A DNA stretch of 64,000 nucleotides from Niallia circulans (GTDB taxonomy: Bacteria > Bacillota > Bacilli > Bacillales > Cytobacillaceae). Of this stretch, positions 24,008 through 32,437 are shown in pieces (positions within the stretch are counted from its first letter, which is position 1; every line of letters starts with the position of its first letter). The DNA lies in NCBI RefSeq assembly GCF_007273535.1, contig NZ_RIBP01000001.1, positions 992,001-1,056,000 of the forward strand, written 5' to 3'. Made by a program: the position numbers and the translations under genes. The notes beneath the pieces are model-generated. The model ran no database searches. It was given only the letters and a program-made list of their open reading frames with translations, and was not told where the DNA came from.

Positions 24008-26374
24008 TTAATATTGATAAGTTATTCGAATACTTTGAATCTCATTTCTTTCCAAAATGGTTTCAAATTCAAATGTCCCGTTTTCTACATTTACTTCGTG
24101 TATTTTCATTCTTGGTAAAGCAATATCCCTTAGATAATCTATTTCACTTTTACTAAGATCCATGCCTGAGTTCAATTTAAACCATTCTTGTTGTATATTT
24201 CCATGATCCTCATTGACCGATTGTATTTTAACTTTATATGTTCCATTCTTTACATTACAAATTCTATAGTTAAGAACCTTTTTTTCTATTTGCTCAAAAA
24301 TATCTGAATATACAATACGTTCATGCCCTTGATACTGTTCTAGATAGTATTTATAATTCAATCTTCCAACATTTTGACAGACTATAAAGTAATTCTCTGT
24401 ACCATCAGATGTAATAAAACTATTATCATCCTTACCTAAATAATACTTTCCTTCACCAATATTAAGGAATGCATAAGCATAATAGGAAGGTTTTCTCAGT
24501 CCCTGATTGCTTAACAGTCCTGGGCTTCCATATAAGAGTAAAGGGGTATTAGCGGATGAAGAAAGAGAGTCTAGGGCAAACCAGTAACCCATTCCTTCTA
24601 AAAGGCCATAGCAATCAATAATATTTTTAATAATATATGCAGCTTTATAGCTACTATCATTTAAAAAATTATGTTGAGAGAGAGTAAAATTCCATATTGA
24701 TAATTGTATATCATTAATTTCAAAATTCACTTCTTTCGATATTTCTCTTACCATTAATACCTGGTTTTTTATATATTGTCCGTCTAAAAGCCTCCTTATG
24801 TTTTGTTCTCCAGATATATGTAAGGAAGAATCCGGAAAGGATTGTAATGTAAGGTAATCAGGCTTACACTCATTATCGTGCCATTTTATCAACAACTCTT
24901 TTATTGTTTCTGAACCACAATGAATTGGTATACCAGCTCCTCCCACCTTAAATCCCGGAGAAAACTCGTTCAAAATTCGCTTAATATTATTGAAGTAAGT
25001 AAAGTAAAATTCATTAATCTCTAAATTGTCATTCTTGATTGCACCACTAATTTCAAAATACCATTCCTTCACCTGTCGAATTCCGTACCTATTAACAATA
25101 TGAGACACAAAGCTTTTAAATAAATGAAGAAAATCATTAAGAGTTTGGCTTTTATCATTCGTTTCTAAAAGGAGCATATCTACCTCTGGATTTAAAACAA
25201 TATAAGGTTTAATTTTATTATCCATTAAGAAGTCAAAAATTCTCTCTAGATTAAAAAAATTCTTTTTAGTAATTAAATCTTGTTCTAAGATCATTAATTC
25301 ACTTGAAAACAAGTCCCAAATTCTTCCGTATTCAAAACCCAATTCTTTTTTTAGTTTAATAATATGGTTTTCCGAATTAAACCCCAATAGCCTAGATGCC
25401 TTATTTAGATTAATTACTTTTTTCCAATACTTGTTGAAAGAACTTTCATTATTGCCATCTAACTCAAGAACAGAAACTTCTTCTCGATAAACGTCATTTT
25501 TAACTTCTTTATTACTAATTATTTTTTTCATTTTTATTATTAGTTCATTCTTTTTCAAAGTATCTTGTTTATTTATAAAACTAATATGTTTAGTTCGAAA
25601 ATCATGTGGAGTTGTTTGATATTTTTCCTTAAAAACCTTATTAAATGAACTTACATTAGGAAAACCATTATTCATCGCTATAGATGTAATAGAAAGCTTG
25701 GAAACTTTAAGCTCCTTAACAGCTTGATTTAATCTAAATTCATTTAAGAACTTATAAAAATTCATTCCAAAAACTTCTTTAAAATATTTAGATACATAAG
25801 CCGGCGAAAGGAATAGAAAATCCGCAAGATCTTTTAAGCCAATAGGATTTTGATAATTAGCTTCTACAAAAACTAGAATGTCATTTTTACGACTAGCCCC
25901 TAAATCATTAGAATTAAGCTGTTGTATAGAAAAGTCTTTAACTAAGCATTCTACTAACTGATAATTATACATATTTAAACTGATACTGCTATAGTGAGTA
26001 TCCTCGTAATAACATTTAAGAATATTTTCTATAATATTTTTTAAAACCGAATATTTATGTTGATCATCTATTGAGGAGTTACATAAAAAATAGATATTTG
26101 ATGAACGCAAATGCTTTAAAATCATTTGATAATTTATATGAAAAATAACATACAAAACTTCCTCATTTGTACTAAATGAGTGTTGGTGTGTGGAATTTAT
26201 CACGATAAGATCTTCAGGAAAAAGTTTAAATTCTTCCTTGTCAATCTTCACATCCAAAGTTCCTTTTAATATATAAAGAAACTCCGCTTCTCTATGATAA
26301 TGATTTGAAATATTCTTTTGATCAGTTAATTCATATGTAAGTAGTTGAGGCAGAGTATAGTGCATATTAGTCAT
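24008..26374 (-). CDS. AraC-family regulator fused to a GH39-like glycosidase domain
   Basis: The 788-residue protein has three parts. An N-terminal cupin sensor covers about residues 15-100 (NHYHREAEFLYILKGTLDVKI...). A double HTH covers about 165-262 (GLKDLADFLFLSPAYVSKYFKEVFG; SITSIAMNNGFPNVSSFNKVFKEKYQTTPHDFR). A long C-terminal (beta/alpha)8 region covers about 310-788 (ASRLLGFNSENHIIKLKKELGFEYGRIWD; KEWYFEISG), resembling family-39 beta-xylosidases. The family Asn-Glu acid/base motif is here FEISG, so the enzymatic function is uncertain and the domain may only bind sugar. GGAGGG precedes the ATG by 7 bases. It probably senses beta-glucosides or xylosides and activates the PTS/GH1 operon just downstream. 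Confidence 0.82.
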   Translation of the reverse strand: MTNMHYTLPQLLTYELTDQKNISNHYHREAEFLYILKGTLDVKIDKEEFKLFPEDLIVINSTHQHSFSTNEEVLYVIFHINYQMILKHLRSSNIYFLCNSSIDDQHKYSVLKNIIENILKCYYEDTHYSSISLNMYNYQLVECLVKDFSIQQLNSNDLGASRKNDILVFVEANYQNPIGLKDLADFLFLSPAYVSKYFKEVFGMNFYKFLNEFRLNQAVKELKVSKLSITSIAMNNGFPNVSSFNKVFKEKYQTTPHDFRTKHISFINKQDTLKKNELIIKMKKIISNKEVKNDVYREEVSVLELDGNNESSFNKYWKKVINLNKASRLLGFNSENHIIKLKKELGFEYGRIWDLFSSELMILEQDLITKKNFFNLERIFDFLMDNKIKPYIVLNPEVDMLLLETNDKSQTLNDFLHLFKSFVSHIVNRYGIRQVKEWYFEISGAIKNDNLEINEFYFTYFNNIKRILNEFSPGFKVGGAGIPIHCGSETIKELLIKWHDNECKPDYLTLQSFPDSSLHISGEQNIRRLLDGQYIKNQVLMVREISKEVNFEINDIQLSIWNFTLSQHNFLNDSSYKAAYIIKNIIDCYGLLEGMGYWFALDSLSSSANTPLLLYGSPGLLSNQGLRKPSYYAYAFLNIGEGKYYLGKDDNSFITSDGTENYFIVCQNVGRLNYKYYLEQYQGHERIVYSDIFEQIEKKVLNYRICNVKNGTYKVKIQSVNEDHGNIQQEWFKLNSGMDLSKSEIDYLRDIALPRMKIHEVNVENGTFEFETILERNEIQSIRITYQY

Positions 26375-26882
26375 TATATTTCCCTCCAGATAAAAGCTTT
26401 ATTTATTACCTATAATTAACATTCGTACTTTTTTCATCATCCTCTTTTTTATTTTTTCTTTTATAATGATTTCTCTGATTGTCAGTTAAATCCTATCAGA
26501 TTGATTCAATGAAATAAACATCACTATTCTTTACCATATGTATTCTATTGTTAGGGACATTCATTAAAATGGATTTATTATCCCAGCAGGTAAAGTAGTG
26601 TTTTTATGAATTACAAAAAATAAAAACGTCTAATCCCGTATATATCAAAGGTTTAGCCATATTTAAATTTCCAATTTAAATTATTAAATTAAGTTCGCTT
26701 TTTACCGAAAAAATTGTAATGCCAATTAATTTTAAGCATCATTCCACTAAGCATTAATCATATAAACACTATCAGCTTATCTTTTACCACGGATAATCAC
26801 CATCTATTACAAAAAGAAAAGGACCGTCATTGACGATCCCTTGTAAATTATCTATCCAGCAGACCTTAAAATTAGTTTATAA
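26375..26882. other. Intergenic region between two sugar operons
   Basis: AT-rich and without a credible ORF. It contains the terminator at 26811-26843 and presumably the promoter of the AraC-GH39 gene, which I cannot place with confidence. Confidence 0.4.
26811..26843 (-). terminator. Terminator of the MarR-linked PTS operon
   Basis: 12-bp stem with two G-U pairs around the gtcattgac centre; the minus-strand tail is CTTTTTGTAATAG. It lies about 40 bp past the IIA stop at 26883. Confidence 0.65.
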
Positions 26883-27362
26883 TCAGAGATTGATTTGGCC
26901 AACTAGTTGACTATTCTTAACATTATCCCCTAAATTAATTATGGAAAGTTCTTTTATTTCAGATGAATTTGTAATAACAACAATAATATCCGTTTGTTTG
27001 CCATTACTTTTAATTAAGTCCAAATCCATTTTAGCAATCTGTTGCCCTGCTGCTACTTTTTCATTCTCAGAAATAAATAACTCAAACCCTTCACCATTAA
27101 GCTCAACGGTATCTAAACCCATATGAACTAATATTTCTATTCCATTTTTAGATCTAAGTCCTATAGCATGCTTCGTGTTAAATATGCTGACAACATCACC
27201 CTCAATTGGTGAAAATACATTTCCATCTGAAGGTAGAACAGCAAATCCTTCTCCCATTAGTTTACTTGAAAACACTTGGTCTTTAACACCTTTTATATCT
27301 ATTAAATCCCCATTACCAACCGCATACAGTTCAACACTTTTACTTTTTCGTTTAAATAACAT
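26883..27362 (-). CDS. PTS glucose-type IIA protein
   Basis: The 159-residue single-domain EIIA of the Crr/glucose family carries H65 (TKHAIG) and the phosphorylated H80 (ILVHMGLDTV) in the conserved GEGFAVLPSDG...SPIEGDV fold. It transfers phosphate from HPr to the EIIB of the transporter at 29031-30452, which lacks its own IIA. It is the last gene of the operon, 12 bp after the monooxygenase-like gene. A soluble IIA may also serve other PTS permeases. Confidence 0.9.
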   Translation of the reverse strand: MLFKRKSKSVELYAVGNGDLIDIKGVKDQVFSSKLMGEGFAVLPSDGNVFSPIEGDVVSIFNTKHAIGLRSKNGIEILVHMGLDTVELNGEGFELFISENEKVAAGQQIAKMDLDLIKSNGKQTDIIVVITNSSEIKELSIINLGDNVKNSQLVGQINL

Positions 27363-27374
27363 ACCTATACCTCT

Positions 27375-27659
27375 CTATACCAGTTCAAGTAATGTTGTTT
27401 CATTTTTTACGAAGTAAGGTTTTAAGGATGCTTTATGTTTCAGGAAAATCCCTCCAGCTTTTTCACTACCCATCCGTTCTTGAGATTCCCATACATTAAC
27501 AATATACACACTATCTTCTTTCTCACTATCTGTAAGGACGTAAGCTCCTAGACACCCATCAACGTTCTCTTTATTTGCTTTACAAAATTCTTTTGCATTT
27601 TTTATATACTCCTCTTTTTTTCCTGGTTTAACAGTATTTTCTACCAATTGAATAATCAT
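27375..27659 (-). CDS. Antibiotic biosynthesis monooxygenase (ABM) domain protein
   Basis: The 94-residue ferredoxin-like ABM/YgiN-type domain shows IIQLVENTVKPGKKEEYIKNAKEF at the start and YIVNVWESQERMGSEKAGG...LKPYF later, which is the family layout. Members are small dimeric quinol or aromatic monooxygenases, haem-degrading enzymes or, often, of unknown role. It overlaps the GH1 gene by 4 bp and precedes the IIA gene by 12 bp, so it is firmly inside the beta-glucoside operon. It may act on the phenolic aglycone released from plant beta-glucosides such as salicin or arbutin; that is inference. Confidence 0.8.
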   Translation of the reverse strand: MIIQLVENTVKPGKKEEYIKNAKEFCKANKENVDGCLGAYVLTDSEKEDSVYIVNVWESQERMGSEKAGGIFLKHKASLKPYFVKNETTLLELV

Positions 27660-29041
27660 TTCATGTCTCCTTTTACATTTAATCCATTAGAATTAATAAC
27701 TTCTTTGTACCAATAAAAACTATCTTTCTTATAACGTTTAAATTGATTATCATAATCAACATATACAAATCCATATCTCTTATTTCTATTTCCACTAGCA
27801 CTATATAAATCAATACATCCCCATGGTAAATAGCCAAAAACAGGTACGTGGTCTTCTTCTACAGTCAATAATACCTGTTTAATGTGCTTTTCAAGATATT
27901 CTATTCGATAATCATCATGTACTTTTTTATCATCCGTTAATTGATCTGTTTCCACACCGCAACCGTTTTCAACAATCATTAATGGAAGCTTATAACGATC
28001 ATATAGTTCATTCATAAATATTCGGAGTCCAAGGGGGTCAATCTGCCACCCGAAGGATGTCTTCGGCAAGTATGGATTGTGATAAGCTTGATAAAGCAAC
28101 TGAACAGTCTCAGCCTCTTTTACTTTCTTAGGGTCTCTATCCTGCATACAAATACTAAAATAATAACTAAAAGAAATAAAATCAATTTTGGCATTTGGGT
28201 CTTCCATTAATTCCTTTTCAGCTTTGCTAAGTTTAATGTTTACCTTTCTTTCACTAAGTCTTGTGTAAAGTGTTTCATCAATTTTACCGGTTGTTAGAAT
28301 ATCTAGATCATTCCACATCGTTTCCCGATTATGTTTTTGTGCTTCTAGTACATCTACAGGATCAGAAGTAAGGGGATAAGCAAAAGCACTAGCTAACATA
28401 CAACCTATTTGAGAATTTGGTACCAACTCATGCCCTAGTTGGACAGCTTTGAAATGGCAGATTAAAGAATTGATATATATATCCCATTTTATTTGTTCAA
28501 ACTGATCATCTTCTGGTGAGACTTTTTCATCCAGGAACATATTGGGAATCAATAATCCTAGATTATTTTCATTAAGCGTTAACCAGTACTTTACGTATGC
28601 TCCGAATTCTTCATAACAAGTCCTACAATATCTTTCAAAATGTTCAATGAATCCCTTGTCTTTGAACCCATTGTATTTTTCTACTAACTCCTGTGGCATA
28701 TCCCAATGAAAAAGTGTTACTACCGGTACAATATTATATTTCTTTAATTCTTGAAAAACTTTAATATAAAAATTTATACCTTCTTTGTTTGGTTCCTGTT
28801 CTGTTCCATTAGGATATATTCTAGTCCAAGAGATAGACATTCTAAATGCTTTAAAACCCATCTCAGCCATTAGGGCAATATCTTCCTTATAATGATAGTA
28901 GAATTCTGAAGCTTCTGAATATTTAACTCCTTTTCTTTGTTCTCGAATGTCGTATATACTTAACCCTTTTCCACCTTCTTTACCTCCACCTTCATATTGA
29001 AACGCTGAAGTTGATCCTCCCCAAAGGAAATTACATTCCAT
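27656..29041 (-). CDS. 6-phospho-beta-glucosidase, glycoside hydrolase family 1 (second copy)
   Basis: The 461-residue GH1 enzyme has start signature CNFLWGGSTSAFQYEGG, acid/base E158 in LTLNENN and nucleophile E358 in MIVENGCG. It overlaps the end of the PTS IIBC gene by 11 bp and the ABM gene by 4 bp, so translation is coupled. It cleaves phosphorylated beta-glucosides delivered by that transporter. It differs clearly from the copy at 20462, so the two operons probably serve different glucosides. Confidence 0.9.
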   Translation of the reverse strand: MECNFLWGGSTSAFQYEGGGKEGGKGLSIYDIREQRKGVKYSEASEFYYHYKEDIALMAEMGFKAFRMSISWTRIYPNGTEQEPNKEGINFYIKVFQELKKYNIVPVVTLFHWDMPQELVEKYNGFKDKGFIEHFERYCRTCYEEFGAYVKYWLTLNENNLGLLIPNMFLDEKVSPEDDQFEQIKWDIYINSLICHFKAVQLGHELVPNSQIGCMLASAFAYPLTSDPVDVLEAQKHNRETMWNDLDILTTGKIDETLYTRLSERKVNIKLSKAEKELMEDPNAKIDFISFSYYFSICMQDRDPKKVKEAETVQLLYQAYHNPYLPKTSFGWQIDPLGLRIFMNELYDRYKLPLMIVENGCGVETDQLTDDKKVHDDYRIEYLEKHIKQVLLTVEEDHVPVFGYLPWGCIDLYSASGNRNKRYGFVYVDYDNQFKRYKKDSFYWYKEVINSNGLNVKGDMK

Positions 29042-30452
29042 AATCCTTACCTCTTCTCTTCATAATTTTATTAAAGTCAAAACTTGATTTTGCTAAACCC
29101 CAGGTAAATAAAGCACTGGCAACGAATGAAATTACAATGGTTAATAAACCTATAATTAAGTTTTGAATTCCTTCGTCATTAATCATTGCTGGAATCCCTA
29201 CGATACTTGACGAAGCTATCATAAACATTTTAAATTTAAATATTCCTGCAAATATTCCACCTACTAATCCTCCAAGCATTGCTCCAATAAAGCCATATTT
29301 TGACGGTAAATTGACACCATACATAGCAGGTTCTGAAATTCCTAATGCTGCAGTTAGAGAAGCAGACAAACCTTCTGACCGCTTTTTCTTATCCTTTGCT
29401 ATCAGTGCACAAGCAAATGCAGATCCAGCCATAGCAAGATTCTCTGCTAGCATACTTGGCATTAACAATTGGTCATAACCAATACTCGTTAGTGTTGCAA
29501 CAATAACAGGGAATGCAAAAGAGTGAGTTCCTGTTACAATCATTAGTGGTGTAAAGAATGCAAGAATACCAACTGCAAAGAAACCTAAGTTATCACCTAA
29601 CCACACCACACCAGAACCTAAGAATCCAGCAATATAATGACCTAATGGGCCGATAACAATTAATTGGATCGGCAAGATTACAAGCATAACAGATAACGGA
29701 GCCATAAACGCTCGAACTATATCAGGATAAAACTTATTAAAGAGTCGTTCTAGATAAGATAAAAGCCAGACTCCTAAAATAACCGGTAATACAGCACGAC
29801 TATAATCTATTGTTGGAACTGCAATTGATAGGAAATTTAAACTCTTGACTCCATGATCGGCAAAATTTAAAACATTTGGATGTAACATAATCCCTGCTAA
29901 AAGCATAGATAAAAATGGATTTGCTTTAAATACTCTAGATGAGGAAAATGCAATAAAGAAAGGTAAGAAATAAAAGCCCGCTTCATATACTATATTCATT
30001 AGGTAATATGTTGGATTTGTTTCCGTTACCACGCCAGTTAGCTTTAAGATAGTAACAAGAGCACCCATCATTCCGGAGGCCATTAATACTGGAACAATTG
30101 GGGTAAATATACCTGAAACTGCTTCGAAGAATTTATCAGATTTTGTTTTATCTTGTTTAGAAGACTCTTCTATGCTGGTGGACTCCATCTGATCTTCACC
30201 TATTATTTTCCTAACTTCTGCAAATGCTTTACTAACATCAGGTCCAATGACTATTTGGTACTGGCTATTTTGAACAATTACTTGAATAACCCCTTCAGTT
30301 TTTTCTATTGCTTCCGTATTTTCTCGAGCCTTTTCTAAATTTTTCAGATTAAATCTTAAACGGGTAGCACAATGAAATACGTTTTCAACATTTTCTTTTC
30401 CTCCTATAAGATTAATAATTTCTTCTGCTAATACCTTATAATTTTTCGCCAT
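29031..30452 (-). CDS. PTS beta-glucoside transporter, subunits IIBC (no IIA)
   Basis: The 473-residue permease has an N-terminal EIIB with phosphocysteine C28 (FHCATRLRF) and an EIIC of about ten helices (about residues 110-460, with ALGISEPAMYGVN). The IIA domain present in the IIBCA fusion at 21938 is absent; a separate IIA gene ends the operon. It is the first gene after the three MarR-type operators at 30481-30638, so its expression is presumably repressed without inducer. Confidence 0.9.
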   Translation of the reverse strand: MAKNYKVLAEEIINLIGGKENVENVFHCATRLRFNLKNLEKARENTEAIEKTEGVIQVIVQNSQYQIVIGPDVSKAFAEVRKIIGEDQMESTSIEESSKQDKTKSDKFFEAVSGIFTPIVPVLMASGMMGALVTILKLTGVVTETNPTYYLMNIVYEAGFYFLPFFIAFSSSRVFKANPFLSMLLAGIMLHPNVLNFADHGVKSLNFLSIAVPTIDYSRAVLPVILGVWLLSYLERLFNKFYPDIVRAFMAPLSVMLVILPIQLIVIGPLGHYIAGFLGSGVVWLGDNLGFFAVGILAFFTPLMIVTGTHSFAFPVIVATLTSIGYDQLLMPSMLAENLAMAGSAFACALIAKDKKKRSEGLSASLTAALGISEPAMYGVNLPSKYGFIGAMLGGLVGGIFAGIFKFKMFMIASSSIVGIPAMINDEGIQNLIIGLLTIVISFVASALFTWGLAKSSFDFNKIMKRRGKDYGM

Positions 30453-30480
30453 AACTTCTATCCTCTTCCCTTATTAGATT

Positions 30481-30498
30481 TACATAGCATACTATGTA
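30481..30498 (-). promoter_or_regulatory. MarR-type operator O1
   Basis: TACATAG-cata-CTATGTA, 29 bp upstream of the PTS IIBC start. Confidence 0.75.
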
Positions 30499-30507
30499 TA
30501 TAACTAA

Positions 30508-30547
30508 TTTTATCCATATACATAGTATGCTATGTATATGGATAAAA
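30508..30547 (-). promoter_or_regulatory. MarR-type operator O2 within a 40-bp perfect palindrome
   Basis: The core TACATAG-tatg-CTATGTA (30519-30536) is extended to 18-bp perfect arms (30508-30525 and 30530-30547). As RNA it would form a strong hairpin as well as a duplex operator. Confidence 0.75.
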
Positions 30548-30610
30548 AAATGCTATAAAAAATACCCTATGTTTTAAAAAGCAAAAAATCGGCGTAAAAA
30601 ACCAGTGATC

Positions 30611-30638
30611 ACGATTACATAGTATACTATGTAATCGT
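30611..30638 (-). promoter_or_regulatory. MarR-type operator O3
   Basis: The core TACATAG-tata-CTATGTA (30616-30633) has perfect 12-bp arms from 30611 to 30638, 16 bp beyond the marR stop. The three cores share identical arms and lie about 38 and 97 bp apart. Confidence 0.75.
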
Positions 30639-30653
30639 TTTCGTCAATATATT

Positions 30654-31130
30654 TTATAAATATTTAAAATGATTCATAATCTTTTCGGCAATTTCTCTGA
30701 ATTTTTCTTCCTCTTCCTTACTCAGTATTTTTTCAAATTCCTTTTGAATACTAATATATATATCACAACAAGATTCGTATAAACTCTCGCCTTTACTCGT
30801 TAGGTTTAAATTATAATATCTACCGTCCTTCATGCTTTTTTTGCGAATAATTAGGTCTTTTTTTTCCATTGATTTAATACTAACTGTTAAAGTAGGGTTT
30901 GTTAAACCAAAAGTTGTTTCAATTTCTTTCTGGTAGTTATCTTTCTCTTTATTTTTCATTAAGTAGATAATTACTAATGCTTGAATATGACTTATATCCA
31001 ACACATCTAAACGATCAGTTAAATACCTAAACATTACTTTATCCAAATCATGTATAATCCTACTAAACCCCAAATTTTTCTGAGAAAAGATTATATCATC
31101 AATTACATAATTGGTATTTCCTTCTTGCAT
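30654..31130 (-). CDS. MarR-family transcriptional regulator
   Basis: Started at ATG 31130 (MQEGNTNYVIDD), 7 bases after AGGAGG; the ATG at 31133 is also possible. The 158-residue product is a winged helix with dimerisation helices at both ends. HTH: ISHIQALVIIYLMKNKEKDNYQKEIETTFGLTNPTLTVSIKSMEKKDLIIRKKSMKDGRYYNLNLTSKGE, including the D-x-R wing typical of MarR. It lies immediately before the PTS/GH1/ABM/IIA operon on the same strand, with three TACATAG-N4-CTATGTA palindromes between. It likely represses that operon and responds to a phenolic or sugar ligand. MarR control of a PTS operon is uncommon. Confidence 0.88.
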   Translation of the reverse strand: MQEGNTNYVIDDIIFSQKNLGFSRIIHDLDKVMFRYLTDRLDVLDISHIQALVIIYLMKNKEKDNYQKEIETTFGLTNPTLTVSIKSMEKKDLIIRKKSMKDGRYYNLNLTSKGESLYESCCDIYISIQKEFEKILSKEEEEKFREIAEKIMNHFKYL

Positions 31131-31320
31131 CATAGTTCCTCCTGACTGTTCACCATATACTCTATATTTTAAGATAGAATGAATACTACATACAAACAAA
31201 AGATTAGTCAATATTTGTTTTCCTACAATTAAAACTCTTTATAAAAGAATTATCTGCAATATTATCATAAACTTATAGCCAAAAACAGACTCCTTCTATT
31301 TCATTGTGAAAGAGTTCACT

Positions 31321-31389
31321 TAAACAAAACTGCCACGTTTCTTCCATAAGCTATGTTTTCATTTATTACAGGAATGCTGCCCCGATAGT
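31321..31389. repeat. Dispersed 65-bp intergenic repeat, copy 4
   Basis: This is the cleanest copy: aactgccacgtttcttcc at 31328-31345 and tttattacaggaatgctgcc at 31362-31381. It lies downstream of the 103-residue gene at 31499. I see nothing else in 31134-31498. Confidence 0.65.
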
Positions 31390-31498
31390 ACTAGAAAAAC
31401 TTAAACATTATGCTGCTTCAGTTATTATAAAAGGGTTGCATGTTTAGCCTCTATAATAGTTACATTACAGTAGCCTTGTTAACTTATATGTTATTTTA

Positions 31499-31810
31499 TT
31501 ATTTAAAAAGTTTGTTTAGAAATGCTGTATATTCCTTTTCTTTCATTGTAATATCTATTCTGTCAATTCTATCTGAATCAGCAAACAATATCGGTGTTTG
31601 GCTGAATTTGATTCCTGTTGGTCCAATAGCACTCAAAATGAAATTAAGTACTTTAAAGCAATTTGTATCTAATCCATTTTCCGCCTTATTTTTTATACCA
31701 ATAGTTACAAATCCCTCAACATTTGAAAATCTCTTTCTTTGTGGTGAGATATTTTGCCTTCTACAGTATCCTTTTAATGCCTCTTTAAAATAATCTACTT
31801 TAGAATCCAT
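31499..31810 (-). CDS. Hypothetical protein, 103 aa; paralogue of the gene at 5346
   Basis: The sequence runs MDSKVDYFKEALKGYCRRQNISPQ ... YTAFLNKLFK, the same length as its relative at 5346-5657, with about 17 substitutions, mostly conservative. GAGGTTATT lies before the ATG. Both copies lie near 65-bp repeats, and DNA similarity continues beyond the gene on both sides (about 31468-31940 against 5312-5800). No domain is recognised; the product looks soluble. Conservation of reading frame and length in both copies argues for a functional protein. Confidence 0.6.
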   Translation of the reverse strand: MDSKVDYFKEALKGYCRRQNISPQRKRFSNVEGFVTIGIKNKAENGLDTNCFKVLNFILSAIGPTGIKFSQTPILFADSDRIDRIDITMKEKEYTAFLNKLFK

Positions 31811-31885
31811 TTTTCAGTAATAACCTCATTCCGAATTAATATACTAAACTTTAACTTCGATGAGTACCTTACCAATTCCTTCTTA

Positions 31886-31938
31886 CACTATCCTGCCATG
31901 TTTCTTCCAATAGTTTTTTTTCATTTATTACAGATATG
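31886..31938. repeat. Dispersed 65-bp intergenic repeat, copy 5
   Basis: Contains tatcctgccatgtttcttcc and tttattacag, then diverges (atatggtt). Upstream of the 103-residue gene, equivalent in place to copy 1. Confidence 0.6.
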
Positions 31939-32190
31939 GTTATATAAAACGGGCTCAATATCTGCACATCTAATATACCAATAATTACCAGGATATAATA
32001 GTTAGTTAATCATATATAATACATTACGTGTATAAGTTATATATGCATAAAATTGTCTCTACCCATTCAATTTTATACAATTTTGCTTATATGCTGTTCA
32101 TCATAAAAGGAAAAAAGTAAATTTTTTTCTTTTGTGATGGATTATACACAATGTAGTATGTGGCGGCTAAAAAGGTAACAATTAATTCTG

Positions 32191-32304
32191 CTAACCAATC
32201 AGCAAAAGCTCCAATTTAGCAAGCATCTCAATACTAAATCCCTTCTTTTGGGCTTTCTTCACAAAATTCATTCCTAACCAAAACTCTTTAACCCTGTTAT
32301 TCAT
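32191..32304 (-). CDS. Small ORF (37 aa), possible
   Basis: ATG at 32304 with AAGGAAGAG about 6 bases upstream; product MNNRVKEFWLGMNFVKK, then AQKKGFSIEMLAKLELLLIG. Amphipathic, basic first half. It lies 113 bp from the end of the germination operon and otherwise alone in the gap 31811-32437. Family unknown; the good ribosome site is the main support. Confidence 0.35.
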   Translation of the reverse strand: MNNRVKEFWLGMNFVKKAQKKGFSIEMLAKLELLLIG

Positions 32305-32437
32305 TTTTGACTCTTCCTTTATCTTTATTATAGAAAGAAACCATTAAATAATTTATGGATTCTTGTTCAATTAACCTCCCTCAATAAACAAACATTTATC
32401 TCTTAAATACTCAGTTCATATTTTTTGAATTCAGCTA

